A stretch of 64,000 nucleotides of DNA from Apostichopus japonicus (lineage: Eukaryota > Echinodermata > Holothuroidea > Aspidochirotida > Stichopodidae), in NCBI RefSeq assembly GCF_037975245.1, contig NC_092568.1, positions 1,738,001-1,802,000 on the forward strand, read 5' to 3'. The number at the start of each line of letters is the position of its first letter. Position 1 is the first letter of the stretch. Shown piece after piece: positions 11,841-24,595 of this stretch. A program made the position numbers and the translations under genes. The notes under the pieces are model-generated. The model searched no databases. It saw only the letters and a program-made list of their open reading frames with translations, and had not been told where the DNA came from.

Positions 11841-14800
11841 CTTTGATCAAAATGATGAAAATTGTTCAACTGAATGCAAAAGTACAGCTGTATTATCTGA
11901 CTGACTGGGTAGGAAAGTTTCTTAGTGGGCATAAATATTTGCCTTTGATGGCAACTCTTCACATAATTAGTTTTAATGTTTAGTGTTATAATGAAAAACG
12001 GTCACAGTTCTACCACTCTTACCTGAAAATTTAACAAACTGAAGGATATTATGAAGGAAATAAGCATATGTGCCACTTACTGTACTGGTTTTATGACTGC
12101 ATTCTCACATGTATTTACTAATTATTCTTCTGTCCTCTAAATTTAAAATTGAAGCAAATGGAGAAGACATTTTCAAACGACAAAGAAAGAAAGAAACAAA
12201 TAAGCAGCAATAAATGTTTGTTTCGGTAGGATAAAGATGTTACTTACTTATATAGCTTAATACTGAGGTTCTTCTTTCTCATAAAGGTTACCGCATCGTG
12301 AATCAGAGATTGAGTAAGAGATATTCCTGATAAGATGAATGGAATTGACTATTCCATCAATTTTGAGCTCTGCGGAGAGCGAAAAGCCTTTATTGGATAT
12401 GAATCATTCATACACGATCAAATAGATAAAACATAACAAGATTTTCCCTTATATTTTATAGTGATTGCTTGTTTCATAGTTCACCCACGTAAATGTGAAT
12501 CTACTGTTTTTGACAATTATCCATCGTTGGGATCATTGTTTTTATTTAACTCATTATAAAAACACAAATGTCCGGACTTTTTGTGCAAAGAATATGCATA
12601 AAAATGATTTCAATTCTATCTATATCTGGATAAGTAACAGGCTGTTTGTTCATGAATAATAAATTCATGTATCCAGAGCTGCAACATTACTATATAAATA
12701 TTCTTTCTTCTTACAGGTAGCAAATATCTGTAATATTGTAGATATTACTGTGTTAGCTTTGTCAGGACTACACAGTGGACTATAATCCCATAACAGTGCA
12801 GTTCACTAATGTCTTGAATAAACAGTACAGTAATCAGCTGATATTTCAAAGAACATTTTTTTGCTTTGTAAAAAATGTCAAAATTTCACATCTTGTCAAA
12901 TATTGTATGTGTTATCATGAATTTTTAACAAATGAAATTTTCACGACTTGACAGTCAGTGTTCATTAATGGTTACAAACATTGAGAAATGGGTCCAATGG
13001 GCTAAATGGGAAATGGGCTACGGGATTGCTGATTCATAACAACAGAGTTCATTGACCTTGATTCATAAATTTGCATGTCAAACAGAAGAAAATTATAAAT
13101 GTTCAATTTTGGGGGGCGGGGAGGATCTTCAAATTTAGTGATATCGCATTGTACGAAAATACTGGAATTGTTCACTTTTTATAAAAAAAAAGGGATTGTT
13201 CATTTGGTGCGAGATAATCTAGTATCAGCAACTGTGATCTTCTTTTTGAGAAAATACACAGCTTGTAGATTTGCTACATTTGTTAGACATTAGCCACCAG
13301 CTTGCAAACAGCTGCGCTTTGAAGGAAACACAATAGCCCTTCTGGTTGAAAAGTTTTCCAATAAAGTGGACATTTTTTAAATAAACATGATTTACACAAA
13401 ATTGACTATGTGTAAACAACCAATTGCACTTTGCAAAGTACACATGCACCTGTCCATTATTTATTAGCCGTAGATTTTAATCAATAATTTTATTTTAGTC
13501 CCACCAAACTCATGAACAGTTTCTCTGCTGTATAGTTTAAATACTGGAATTTTTTTGTGTTTTATTGTGGAGAGAGAGATAAATCACATTCTTCAATCAA
13601 TTTTATTTAGCTATATTATAACCATAAAATATTTGAGGATATACGTTGCAGGTGGATATATAATTTCTGTCCTTGAACATGAATTCCACTGTAACTGTTG
13701 CTCATAAGCTGCTGTGTATTGACATCAACTGCTCTCACATACAGTACTATGTGCTATTATAGTACTATAGTATATATATATGTCTTTATGGTTTTCAAAA
13801 CTTAAGCTATTTCTATGATGTTCAAGTCTCCCCAACCCCTCTTTCCCTTCACCCTCCCCATGTTTCCTTCCTTCCACTTACCCCCATTGTTCCCCTTCAT
13901 TCCCTGTTACTTAATTAATACAGTAATTGTATTTTAAGTTACATAGTTGTAGTGTATGGCTAACATATTACAGATCTGTCCTATACTGTGTGCTGTGCAC
14001 AGTATTCTCTACATTGTGTTTCCATGTCTGTACTATTATTGGGAGAGTTAATGGAAAAAATTAGTCTTTGATAGGTTAAACTTCAAAGCATTGTTGTGTT
14101 TCAAGCGTGGGCTTCAATCGTTAAATAGTAAAATAGTGTTGTGTCTTAACAGTCTTGTGTGAGTGTATTGACCTGACACAATGTTAGTATTTGGTCAAAG
14201 AGATCAAGGCTTTTAGTTTTCATTCCATATATAGAAAAATATAAATTTGGTTGTTTAAGAAGCAAGTCAGCTGGTGGGAGGGTTTTGTATAGAGATATAT
14301 GGCCACTTAACCATGTGTAGTATGCATGCTCTAACATAGGCTAGAAGGGATGATTTAAATTTCGCATGTATATTGCAGGTAATTTGCATATTTCTATTTG
14401 GAGAAGTACCTCATGCATGTATGTAAATAGATATGCATAATACATACGTATATATGACCAATATTAATTTTGCAGTTCCAATGGAGGTTTGGTTAAGTTC
14501 CATATTGTCTCACGAAGAACATGTCTTATGATACCTGACACCAAACTCTGCACATAAACGTATCTTGTCTCTTACATGTCCTTACCTACTGTACCAAACC
14601 TATCAAACTGGTGAAGATTAATGTGAATAGAAAGTAAGGCATGTATAAATTAGCAAGTAGAATTTATGCAAGACATTTTAGCACTGTGTTAGTAACACAG
14701 TCATAAAGTATGTATATTATTGTTGTCATTCAAGGTGATTTCATCGAGCAGAATTAGTCCAGTTGTAACCTAACACGATAAACTTGACGCATATGTTGAC

Positions 14801-15336
14801 TGCATTGTTGACAGAACAGAACTAGACTGTACAAATTTGCTCTCTGAATTGGTATGTGTATGTGTACTACCATTATAACTGATATAGCTCAGTGGATATT
14901 AACTTGGATGTATTTTCTCGGTTCCGGTGGGAAATTTGAATGTGCATAAATTTGAGAGTGCTCACCGAGCCATTCACCAGCCTAACGTAAACTTGAAATG
15001 ATGTTTCAGAGAAAATTGATTGCCTGCAGGGTTTTTCAATATCACTTGTTATTTAAATTACACTTGTGGAGTACTCTTTTTTTTTACTCTTTTTTACTTC
15101 TTTTTGTTTATGATGATTTACTCGTGGAGTTATATTGCTTCAATGAATTCATGTAGCTGATTAGAAACTCAAAGTGACCTATGAAACAAGGAGATTTTAA
15201 TTTGGTTTCCCTTTGAATTATTCATAATAAGTTATTCTGAACTATTAAATGTTCTTTGTACAATACATGTGAAAGTTTAATCACTGAAGATATAATTTTA
15301 AACACACTTGTTGATAATTAGTCTTGGGTTTGAAAA

Positions 15337-15426
15337 ATGCCTAAATTTTGCAGCTGTTACTTGGAGAAGATCATTATTACTCTCACTGAAGACGGATTGG
15401 TCGAGAAGTGTTCTGTGTGCACTTGA
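15337..15426 (+). CDS. 29-codon Cys-rich ORF, candidate upstream coding exon
   Basis: ATG in an A-rich context opens MPKFCSCYLEK...EDGLVEKCSVCT then TGA. Cys pairs CxC and CxxC about 18 residues apart resemble a small zinc ribbon. If a GT at 15415 were used as donor, the exon would end ...LVEKCS in phase 0 and join VCGCSKEQ of the 24426 exon, giving KCSVCGC. The donor (GTGTGC) is poor and the ORF is short, so this is a weak candidate. Confidence 0.2.
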   Translation: MPKFCSCYLEKIIITLTEDGLVEKCSVCT

Positions 15427-16839
15427 AATTTGTATGTATCCCTGCTAACATATATAACAGATGAAAATTAATATAGATGTGACTTTGACTTAGAAATCAC
15501 AAGTAAATCTTAGAATTGATACAAGTTTTGTGTATTCAAGTTTTTCTAGTTGCAAATTGGTTTGATAGTGAATTGCTCCAAAAAATTGACAGAGCAGCGG
15601 TCTAAATTACTGGTTGATTTTTTTTTTTTTTTTGGGTGGAGAAATAAAACAATTTTGTGATTGTAAGGATATATATATATGATAAAGATATGAACAGTGG
15701 AAAGTTTATAATATCCTGGCCTGTTCTGTAAAAGCTGATAATGTGGGTCCTTGGAGAGACGGATGCACTCCTGAGCATCTATGTGTAGACCATGGTATTA
15801 AGACACTCTAAATCCATCCTCATCCTAAAGTAACCTTCACAATTTCCCTCAGCAGCAAAGGCCTTGTTCGCATTTGAAACGGCAAGGGATTCAGGATCTT
15901 GTTTTATCCTCGGAGAGGTTAAAAATGCAATATTGAAAAGAAGGACAAAAAAGAGGAAAGAATCTAGACACACACACAAAGTTTTCATGTCCAACTTAAA
16001 GTTTGAATAATTTAAGATTTTTCTGAGTGGCCACAAATAATATTGAAATGTAACTTCTACAGAATGGAACATTGTGAAAGCTATGGCATAGTGATAATAC
16101 TGTACAGGTGTGTTGCTCAAATTGTAAACCCTTCATTATCAACAACTAATTGAATATGGTGGTTTTTTAGTCTTTAATGAATGATTAGCTTACAGTGTAC
16201 AGTATTATCAATAATAATAATAGCCAAGTATGGCCTGTTGATCCCTGCAAACATGCATTAAGCATATTTAATGGAGGAGACATTCTGTCAGTAGTAAATG
16301 AGATTGGATCATTAATTGCTGGTATGAATTAGATGAAGAAATTAATTTACGAGTGGTTTTCAGTTAATTGTCGACTGCCCTCTGGAATAGTTAAAAGTCG
16401 TGTTCATAGGTGTTACTGGCCATGAAAGTTGAATTATGAAATCAAACATGAAGTGTGAATTTTCAAATATATATATATATAAATATATCTATATCTAACC
16501 GGACCTAAATCAGTTGATTAATCACACAGTTGGCAAGCCTTTGTTGTTGGTGACCAAGACAGCTGACTGTGGGGGCTGACTAAATTATAAATCTGAATTA
16601 AAAGAATTTTTGGGGGGGCAAAAGAATACAAACCATCAATAAAATATAGACTATGGTAAGTTAATTGGTAACTTTAAAAAACAAATTCTGAAAGAGAAAA
16701 TTAACACAAATTGCTGGCTAGAATAAAAAAAATTCTGCTCATGCAAAATAGGAAGGAAAATGTTATACAGTTGTCTATATGGTATTACAGCTTGCTAATG
16801 TTATAAACCAAAATTGAAAATCAACGAAATAAAGTTTTT

Positions 16840-17090
16840 CTAGTCGTAATTGTCTTTTCGAGAGATAAGCAACGAGAGTTGATGTGCAACCATCCACAGA
16901 CAAATTAAACTAGTAAGTGATAGTTGCAAAAAAAAAAAAAAAAATATTGACAACAACAGAAAATATATTTCTAGTTTTAATTGGGTTGTTGGCAATGGGA
17001 ATTGATGATTTATAATCATCCACAGACAATTTGAACTAGTTAGTGATATTTTCCCTTACCAAAAAAAAAAATAGAATAATATGGCAACAG
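16840..17090. repeat. diverged tandem duplication of about 131 bp
   Basis: Two copies start CTAGT(C/T)(G/T)TAATT at 16840 and 16971. They share CATCCACAGACAA(A/T)TT(A/G)AACTAGT(A/T)AGTGATA and each ends in an oligo-A tract and a CAACAGAAA word. Confidence 0.75.
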
Positions 17091-18097
17091 AAATGAAAAA
17101 CCAAAATGTCTGGACACACATACATTATTAAGCACTGAATTTCTGCACGAGTCGAAGAATTCTTTGGTCTGATCCCGTAGATTGTGCGTTCCAAAACCGT
17201 TCCCATGTTTAGCCTCGAGCCAATCAGAGGAAGCTGTTATCGATTTTGTGTCAGGTCATGACACTTCCTCTTAGTAGGCGAAGATTTATGTTTGAAAGTT
17301 TCCGTCCGAATTGAGCTTTTGCCAATTTATGTTATGTCGTCCCCAGTTTAGGAGAAAATAAACGTCAGGAGAAGCCTTATGTGATGAATGCTGAGGGCAG
17401 TACTGTTTACTAAACGCTCTCGTAAAGATGACAGTTTATAGAGATTTATTTTCGTTAACCATTTTATCCCGCATTCAAAGAAGAAGCATAATTACGCCCC
17501 TTCCACATTATGATGACTACCCTCCCTTTTTTTTCTTTTGTCAAATTTATCTCGCGACATTCAGTGCATGTCCAAGGTAAAGTGAAGAATTAATGTAGGT
17601 AGGATTTCTCTTTTAGGTGAAAAGAATGAAATATGGCCATTCATTGGTGGCAGAGTACAAAAGGTTGGATGGTTTGTGATTTATAACATGAACCTTGTCC
17701 TCGTCATATGACATGCCTCTAACAAATGCTGAAAATAAAGAATAGAAGTCTTCGAATTTTGTGGAGGTTTTTTTCTCTTTGATGTCTCTTAGTAAGCAAG
17801 AGTTTATAAGACAGTATAATCCCTATTGCTTTGTGTTATAAGGCTGTATGGTGAGTTTAAATGTACTGTATGTACTTTATGGAAAGGATGTTGCCTTTAA
17901 GAGCTCCATGGGATAATTATGCAGTAACTGGTGCATAATTGATTTAGTGATAATACAACAGTTTTGAAGTTTAGATAAATTTACTTTATTTCACTGTTAC
18001 CTGTGTCCTACACATATATAGGGTACTCACCCTACGCGATACTACCCGGTTCCTAATTTATTACCCAAATTCTACGCAAAGTGTGATTCTTTTTTTT

Positions 18098-18423
18098 TGC
18101 AAACTGATGGTTAGGCAAGATTTTCCCATTGATTTCATGTGGTGTCAGGCTACCATGTGTTCGAAAATAACAGCAATAATGAAAGTATTCCATTGATATC
18201 TTTTAACTGCGTCACAATTTCAGCGAATAAACAGATGGTTAGGCTAGATTTCCCCATTGACTTAGTGTGGTGTTAGGCTACCTTGTGGTAGATGATAACA
18301 GCAATAATGAAAGCATTCCATGGATATCTTATAACTGCGTCACAATTTCAGCGAATAAACAGATGGTTAGGCTAGATTTCCCCAATGACTTAGTTTGGTG
18401 TTAGGCTACCATGTGGAAGAAAT
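18098..18423. repeat. 128-bp tandem repeat, about 2.5 copies
   Basis: GATGGTTAGGC occurs at 18106, 18234 and 18362, exactly 128 bp apart. The units share GCTACC(A/T)TGTG, AACAGCAATAATGAAAG and CTGCGTCACAATTTCAGCG. There is no reading frame across the units. Confidence 0.92.
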
Positions 18424-19114
18424 TGAAAGAATTTTCACAATTATTATTTCTTCATTCGTTTATTTCATAGAAGGAAAGACTGACAAGAAAATTTACGAGA
18501 TGTTAATGGATTATAGACGGGATAACTAAAAAATAATAATCGCAAGTGGCTTTTTACTAAACGTTTATTGTAAATGCGATCAAATTGCGGGAATCGCGCA
18601 ATCACGCAGCTAATACGAACCCTGGGCCTGCATAATAGATACTGTATTAGTAGTAAAAACTGTTTAACAGGTAAATTGGATAATTATATGGTCTAATCCA
18701 TTAGAGGTGGAGAGCAAACATAAGCAGCGGCGGCAGTGCGATGTTAGTAGTGATGTTAATCATATGAAGTTATTAACAAGTTAATGAAAGAAACAAAAGC
18801 AAATAGAAATTATTGAGAAATGTTTTATACCTTTATCTTACACCTATTTGAACATGAAGACATTGACAGTGGAGAAAATAATTAATTTAGTTTAGCATCC
18901 AATATGTATTTTCTTGAAAATCGCAATACACAAGGGTAAACAATTTTTTCCGGGTACCCGGATACCCCGACGAGTAACGGCTCTCGGGTACCCGGTTCCC
19001 AATTTGTGGACCTGTGTAACACTAGTATATATTCACTCCCATCATCCTAGCTCATAAAAAATAACTGATAACATTCTTACCTGTCTCATATACGTATATA
19101 TACTCTCCAATCAG

Positions 19115-19490
19115 AGGGGGGGGGGGAGGGGAGGGGCTAGATGGATTTACTTCACTCCTCTCTTACCTGTCTCCTACAACATTTACGCACATTTCCTAGT
19201 CTACCTAGACGCCACTGGTATAATTTTAGCACTGCGCCCCCCGGTGACCTCTCCCATAGGTCACCGCGCACCCTCTCTCCCTTCCGAATTTACCATTCTG
19301 AAGGAAAACGCGTGTCTTTCGAGCTCCGTTTTCTCTATCGCCAAACTGAGTCTTACTTGCTGGAATCCGACTTCTCTTGAACGACGAAGGTTCCTGACAA
19401 AGTTTTCTACAGGATTCCCCAAGTTTTGCATAAGTATCCTCTTGTAGGTAGACTAGGAAATGTGCGTAAGTGTTGTAGGAGACAGGTAAG
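19115..19490. mobile_element. dispersed repeat copy D with 47-bp terminal inverted repeats (MITE-like)
   Basis: 19162-19208 (CTTACCTGTCTCCTACAACA...) and 19444-19490 (...TTGTAGGAGACAGGTAAG) are inverted copies over 47 bp with only about two mismatches, giving a 329-bp element. A G tract and ATTTACTTCACTCC precede it, as in copy A. The right end carries CAG|GTAAGTAT, a consensus splice donor. No transposase is present, so the element would be non-autonomous. Confidence 0.7.
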
Positions 19491-20184
19491 TATCGTCGTT
19501 CGTAAATACCCAAACCAGTGAGTTTTGGTGTGTTTATGCTAATTAATGTTAACAAAGAAGACTGGCTTATAAGTTCAGCAGCTATCTATACTATTAAAAC
19601 ATTTTCTTTTAAAACAAGAAAACTGCAAGTCTATCTTCACAAGAACTTGGCTCTTCATGTCATATTCTCAACAGACTCGAGAAGAGCTGCATGGGTTTGA
19701 TTCTCTGCTGTTAATCATATTCATCAGTTAGTCTACAGCACACAGCAAGATATTCTTACTTTTAACATTGTTATTGCTCTCTCCATCACTTAGGCAGTAA
19801 AGGAGAATGGATGTTCAGACTCAGGAGGATAGACATTGTAATATTATTCTGTGCATGTTTCACTATAATCTGTACAACAACTGATGTGTATGGTTGGTAA
19901 CATTATACTCCATTAGCATAATTTTCTGATGCATTTACCAACAAGTTTACCCAGGGAGCTGTTGTCCTGTAGTGGTTTGGCAAAGAATTATATCCTAACC
20001 TTGTTTCTTTGCATATTTTTGTATATATTATAACCAGCTTGGTCATATACTGATATGCAATAAGCTCTGAATATCTTCTTTAAGATTATACATACATACA
20101 GTATATGTATATGATCGCCACAGTGAGAAGAACTCAATGTGTGTGTGAAACTCTTGAGTTGCAACGGAATAGCGTGTTTATACA

Positions 20185-20262
20185 TGTATATATATATATA
20201 TGTACAAATATATATATATATGTACATATATGTACAACAGATATATTTATATGTATATATAA
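20185..20262. repeat. TA/ATGT-rich microsatellite
   Basis: Alternating TATATA runs with GTACA interruptions. The open frames here on both strands are products of the repeat. Confidence 0.9.
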
Positions 20263-23200
20263 TACAAAATATATACATAAATTGATAATGTACAGTACCA
20301 TACCAGTAAAATATTGCATCAAGTGGATAGATCTACCTGTAATTGCTAGCCATGAGTATATTAAAACAGTTTCTCAAGTATTACAGAGTAATTATAATGA
20401 TGTATTATATTTTGAGAATATACTATAAAAGTCCTCAAACGTTTGCAAGGAATTGATGTCATCGATTCTGTCGTGATCCACGATTAGAGAAGATATTCTT
20501 TGAAAACATGAATCGTTTCTATCATTATGATGGATTTCTCTTCATCATATTCAGTGGATACTGATTATTTACACCCGTATTAACAATAAATCTGTACTTT
20601 ATGACGGTCGTCATGTCCGGAAAATTTGAAATATTGTGTAGCTAAATGGCAAAAAGAAGAAGTCAATCAGCTTGTTCATCATCAAATGCTTGACTCTAGA
20701 AATGAATTGGACTGACGAATCCTTTCTCCCAGGATCTATGCAATTCCTTTGATAACTGGTCTGCCTGGAAGAGAGTACTACAGAGGTATTATGTAGAGCA
20801 CACACATGTATGCAATTACTTAGTACGTGTTTATCTTGGCTCCGCGGACCTGCCCATTCAGAATGAATGAGATTTATTCCATTGAGTGGTAAATGATGGT
20901 TCACTGTAATGTGTACAGAATTTGAACTGCTATACTGCACGCTGCAGGCTATTGGACAATGTTGCTCCAGTGTGCTATATATATGTACTACTATATATAT
21001 ATATAGATGTGAGATAATATTGCAGTGCCGGCCGTTCATAATACTTGCTAGATTTAGTGGAATACATACAGTAGCCTCTTTGGTTGTGATTTGTCCTGCG
21101 TCAGAAATTAATCTTTTATTTCAGATATTGTGTCATATACTCTTCCTAATTAATGCACAAGTTCCATCTGTCTGTACATAAGAGAATAAGTGCGAGCATA
21201 GCGTTAGCATGTACAAATGCAATGGGAATTAGCTTACATTAACAAGAGAGTTTATCTACACGGATTGCTAGGTCTGTAGAATACTAATAACTAGAAAGAC
21301 TATAGGGGGATAGTAGGTGCCCAGGTACCAAAATAATTTTTACAATTCCCTTTCTATCAAATTTGAGTAATCTTCCTCAAATTTTCTATTCACACTATCC
21401 CTTCCTGTCAAACTGTGCTGCTAAGTTGATATCTGTCCTAATATTTTCATTTCCACCTATCTCCAATGAGACATGCCCCCATCATGGTCCCCCAGACTCC
21501 CTCCTTCATCCTTGGCATTGGTTGGAGTCTTTTCGAATGGGAAAAAATGCCTTTAACTCTTTTAATTCCATTTGTAAAAGTGTTGTAGCCTTTGCTGAAA
21601 AAGGTTTTCTGTTTACTCTTTGATATTATCTCTGGTACTTTGCTTATTTGCCTGTCAACTCTTAAAATATTATCATTAGTTGAAAACTTTGAAAGATGGA
21701 AGTTCAGCAGTACTTATGGAACCGTTGTGCCTTTATTGGTCGACGGAACTATTGGTTTCCGGCAGCAACTGAACAGAAAATACATTCTGATAGATATTTC
21801 CTAGTGTACGTTACCTTGAAATATGCCTAGGGATGCTTGCTTCTCCCAAATGTTCAAATATCTGGTCATCATTTTGAAAGAAATTAAACTGGAATTTCTG
21901 TACCTCCAGGAAGAAGATGTTTTCTCCTTTTTTTTTCATTTTGAAAACCATGGAAAGCTTTGAAGCAGTAAAATATGGCAACAGTAAACTTGAGAGCCAG
22001 ATTTCTTGCAGTGGACTAGATCCAGTTATTTTTTTTTTGATTATCGGATATTGACCTGTGATTGGTAAAGCCTCTACATGTGAGAATCTGAGAAGTCAAG
22101 AGCTCACTTTCAATTTAATCCAGTTCTAGACCTTTTAGTCTAATGTAGTCATTTTGCTTCGAGTTACAGTCTGAACTAATCCTCAACTCTTGGTAAGGAT
22201 ACTCTTAGTCATAGGCTTGAGTCATACTAGACTCAAGCCCTACAGTCATGTTGAATAATTTTGCATAATTTTGCATCAAGGGTATATGAATCGTTATGAC
22301 GTTTATGCAAGGCTTTATACCTGCCTATGTTGCAAAAGTTACTCAAAAATTTACTTCCTATAAGGTCTTGATATTGGTTTAATAGTTTGTATTGGGTGAA
22401 ATAGTACTGCAAAAATACAGAGACTGTTGTGGCCTTTCTTCGTAATTTTGGGTATCATATGCATATATGATAGTAATATGTACTGTACATGATAACATTC
22501 ATACAGAATGCAAACATTATACAAATGTCTGTACATAATGGTGGTAAAATTATTTTAGCTTAAAGCAAAAACACTGCCTTAAGTTTTTGTTTGTTTTTTA
22601 GGTTCAATATCTGTGATGTCATGTAACACATGATTTTAAATCTTATTGTGTTAAAGTGATCCTGTGGTCATGCATAAACAATACTTTCAATTCTCACTTT
22701 CTCCAAATATATACTTGGAATTTTAAGATCAGAGAGGACTATTTATCTTGTTGGGCAACTAACCTAAAGAAAATCAGTTATCCCCCCCCCCCCCAAATGT
22801 GCTAGGTACTGTAGCCAGATAATGGTCACCTACAAACTTCTAGAAGCATTTGCAATCTCCTGCAAAGCAAATTTCACCTCACTTTCAAGCAAATAAATAA
22901 ACAATTTCAATTTTTCAAGCAAAGTGACTAACTTTTCTATGCTGTTGTTAAGTTAATTCTGTAATTATACATCTGTTCCAGGGGGTTGCATTTCACAAGT
23001 ACTGTTTTAGGGTGTGGTTGTGATTTTGTAAAGCACCACTGCATATAGTTTTAGTTTTTGACTTAATTTTCTTACAGGTTTTTACTTTGTCAAAGCAAAA
23101 ATGACACCTAAATAGGTTACAGAAGGCACTTCTATAAATGCTTAATAATGACCTAAGATAAGGTAAGTTATAATATGTGAATAATATATTGTAGAAATTC

Positions 23201-24425
23201 ACATTTATCCCCCCCCCCCAATCATATACTTATTTTACCTTCCCGGCAATTCCAGCAGTCTTGTTTCCACAGACAGTGACTGATGGTGACAACAAGTCTT
23301 TATTCTCAAGATTAATTACTTATTCCAAAGTTTTGCAGATGTTTGCAGACCGAATTTATTATCTGCCGATATAGGACAACTTTGTGTTAATTTTACTGAA
23401 TCATGTGATGGGGGTGTTGGTTAGAGCTCATTACGATGCTAGCTGAAAGCAATCGAAAGGAACCTGATACTCCCACATCTTCGCACGAGAGGAATACGAA
23501 ACAGTTCCTTACGGTTGTGTTAAACCAACGTTTGTACATTTCAGGCTTGGAGCCAGTGTTACCTGTGGATGATCACGCACATACGCTCCTCAGCCATTGC
23601 AAGCCAATGCACAGAGCTATTTAGTCAATTTCCATCTCTGAAGGATAATATTTCAGTCATTTCATACTCGGTTTGGTGTGAAATAAACTCGACGGTTGTC
23701 GGCATAATTTTCTCTACGCTGCTGCCCTAAGGACGTGGCTAGACTGCATGTTGCATGGAGTTTGGGTATTTTTTATCATATAACTTTTGTGTGTGTGTGT
23801 GTACCATGTGAAAAGCCCATGGTAAACCTCACAGCATGCAGGCATAAACTAGTGAGGTGAATCAGGGATTGTTACATGCTCTGTGGTCGAGGCAAGGTTG
23901 AAGATTGAATCTCATCAGTTTATTACATGCCTCCGGATTGGATCGAGATAGAGGAAGATAAAAAAAAATCAAATTTGGGGGATTTGTCCAACTGTTTGGG
24001 AAGGTCAGCAAAATAGGATTTTCTTGAGCTGAAAAGTGTCAAGTTTATGCATGACTGTGTGGATTATTTCCTGCAAGGTTCAGATCAAGCAGCAGCCATA
24101 TTTTTTATGAAAACAATCCTTCGTTAATGGTGACTAGCCTAGGGAAGTGTTTCATGTAACTTTCTAGCTCCAAACTTAATTAAAACAATCACTTTACACG
24201 ATATTTTTACATGAATCAAGTTTTCAATGTGACCAGCATCAGCAGTGGTATCGAACATAGACACACATTTATCTATGCAACCATGGCGATTGGGATACCC
24301 GGTGTCTTTCAGTGCAGTATGAAATATCCACTACACTATTAATCTGGATGGTATCGTTAGGTTATGTTTCGCTGTAATATTTAACGCATTATCTTGGAAC
24401 CCTTTTTGTCGGTCATTTTTTCCAG

Positions 24426-24595
24426 GTCTGCGGTTGCAGCAAGGAGCAGTATTACGCCCTCAAATATCGTGTAGAAGAGAGCAAACAGCGAATCACACTA
24501 ATGGAGAGCGAGTTTCTGCAAAACACTCTCTACACCGAAAATGAGCTGGAGGAGACGAGGGACGAGCTCAGGCTACTGCAGCAGAAATACAATGC
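24426..24595 (+). CDS. BEGAIN/TJAP1-like gene, first exon recognised (start of coiled coil)
   Basis: The acceptor is ...ttttttccag and the donor is gtaag at 24596. The exon is 170 nt, read in phase 0 from GTC TGC GGT, and leaves a split codon (GC|G, Ala). It encodes VCGCSKEQYYALKYRV..., then a heptad-rich stretch ending LLQQKYNA. That stretch lines up with human segments ending LRRIQSNYMALQ (BEGAIN) and FRRLQNSYTASQ (TJAP1). The start has a Cys-x-Cys not expected in the vertebrate proteins. An internal ATG at about codon 26 (MESEF) could serve as a start if the upstream exons are non-coding, but the open frame to the acceptor suggests more coding sequence upstream. A 21-bp tandem repeat begins 45 bp past the donor. 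Confidence 0.88.

Larger units (their letters stand above)
1..24425. other. region without a certain gene; upstream flank or 5' introns of the BEGAIN/TJAP1-like gene
   Basis: The open frames here are short, AT-rich and without recognisable domains. The stretch holds G/C homopolymer tracts, MITE-like repeats, tandem duplications and candidate 5' exons listed separately. The first recognised exon at 24426 lacks a start, so at least one upstream exon, and the promoter, should lie here or beyond the left edge. Confidence 0.6.

Noticed and set aside
14875-14945. tRNA-like A box (TAGCTCAGTGGA) with a possible B box (GGTTCCGGTGGGA)
   Set aside because: The B box departs from GGTTCGANTCC and no cloverleaf arms could be paired; at most it is an old tRNA-derived SINE fragment.
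20611-21039. 142-codon minus-strand ORF, and the 141-codon one at 61367-61792
   Set aside because: His/Ile/Ser-rich or mixed composition, no domain, no splice context; chance frames of this length are expected in 64 kb.
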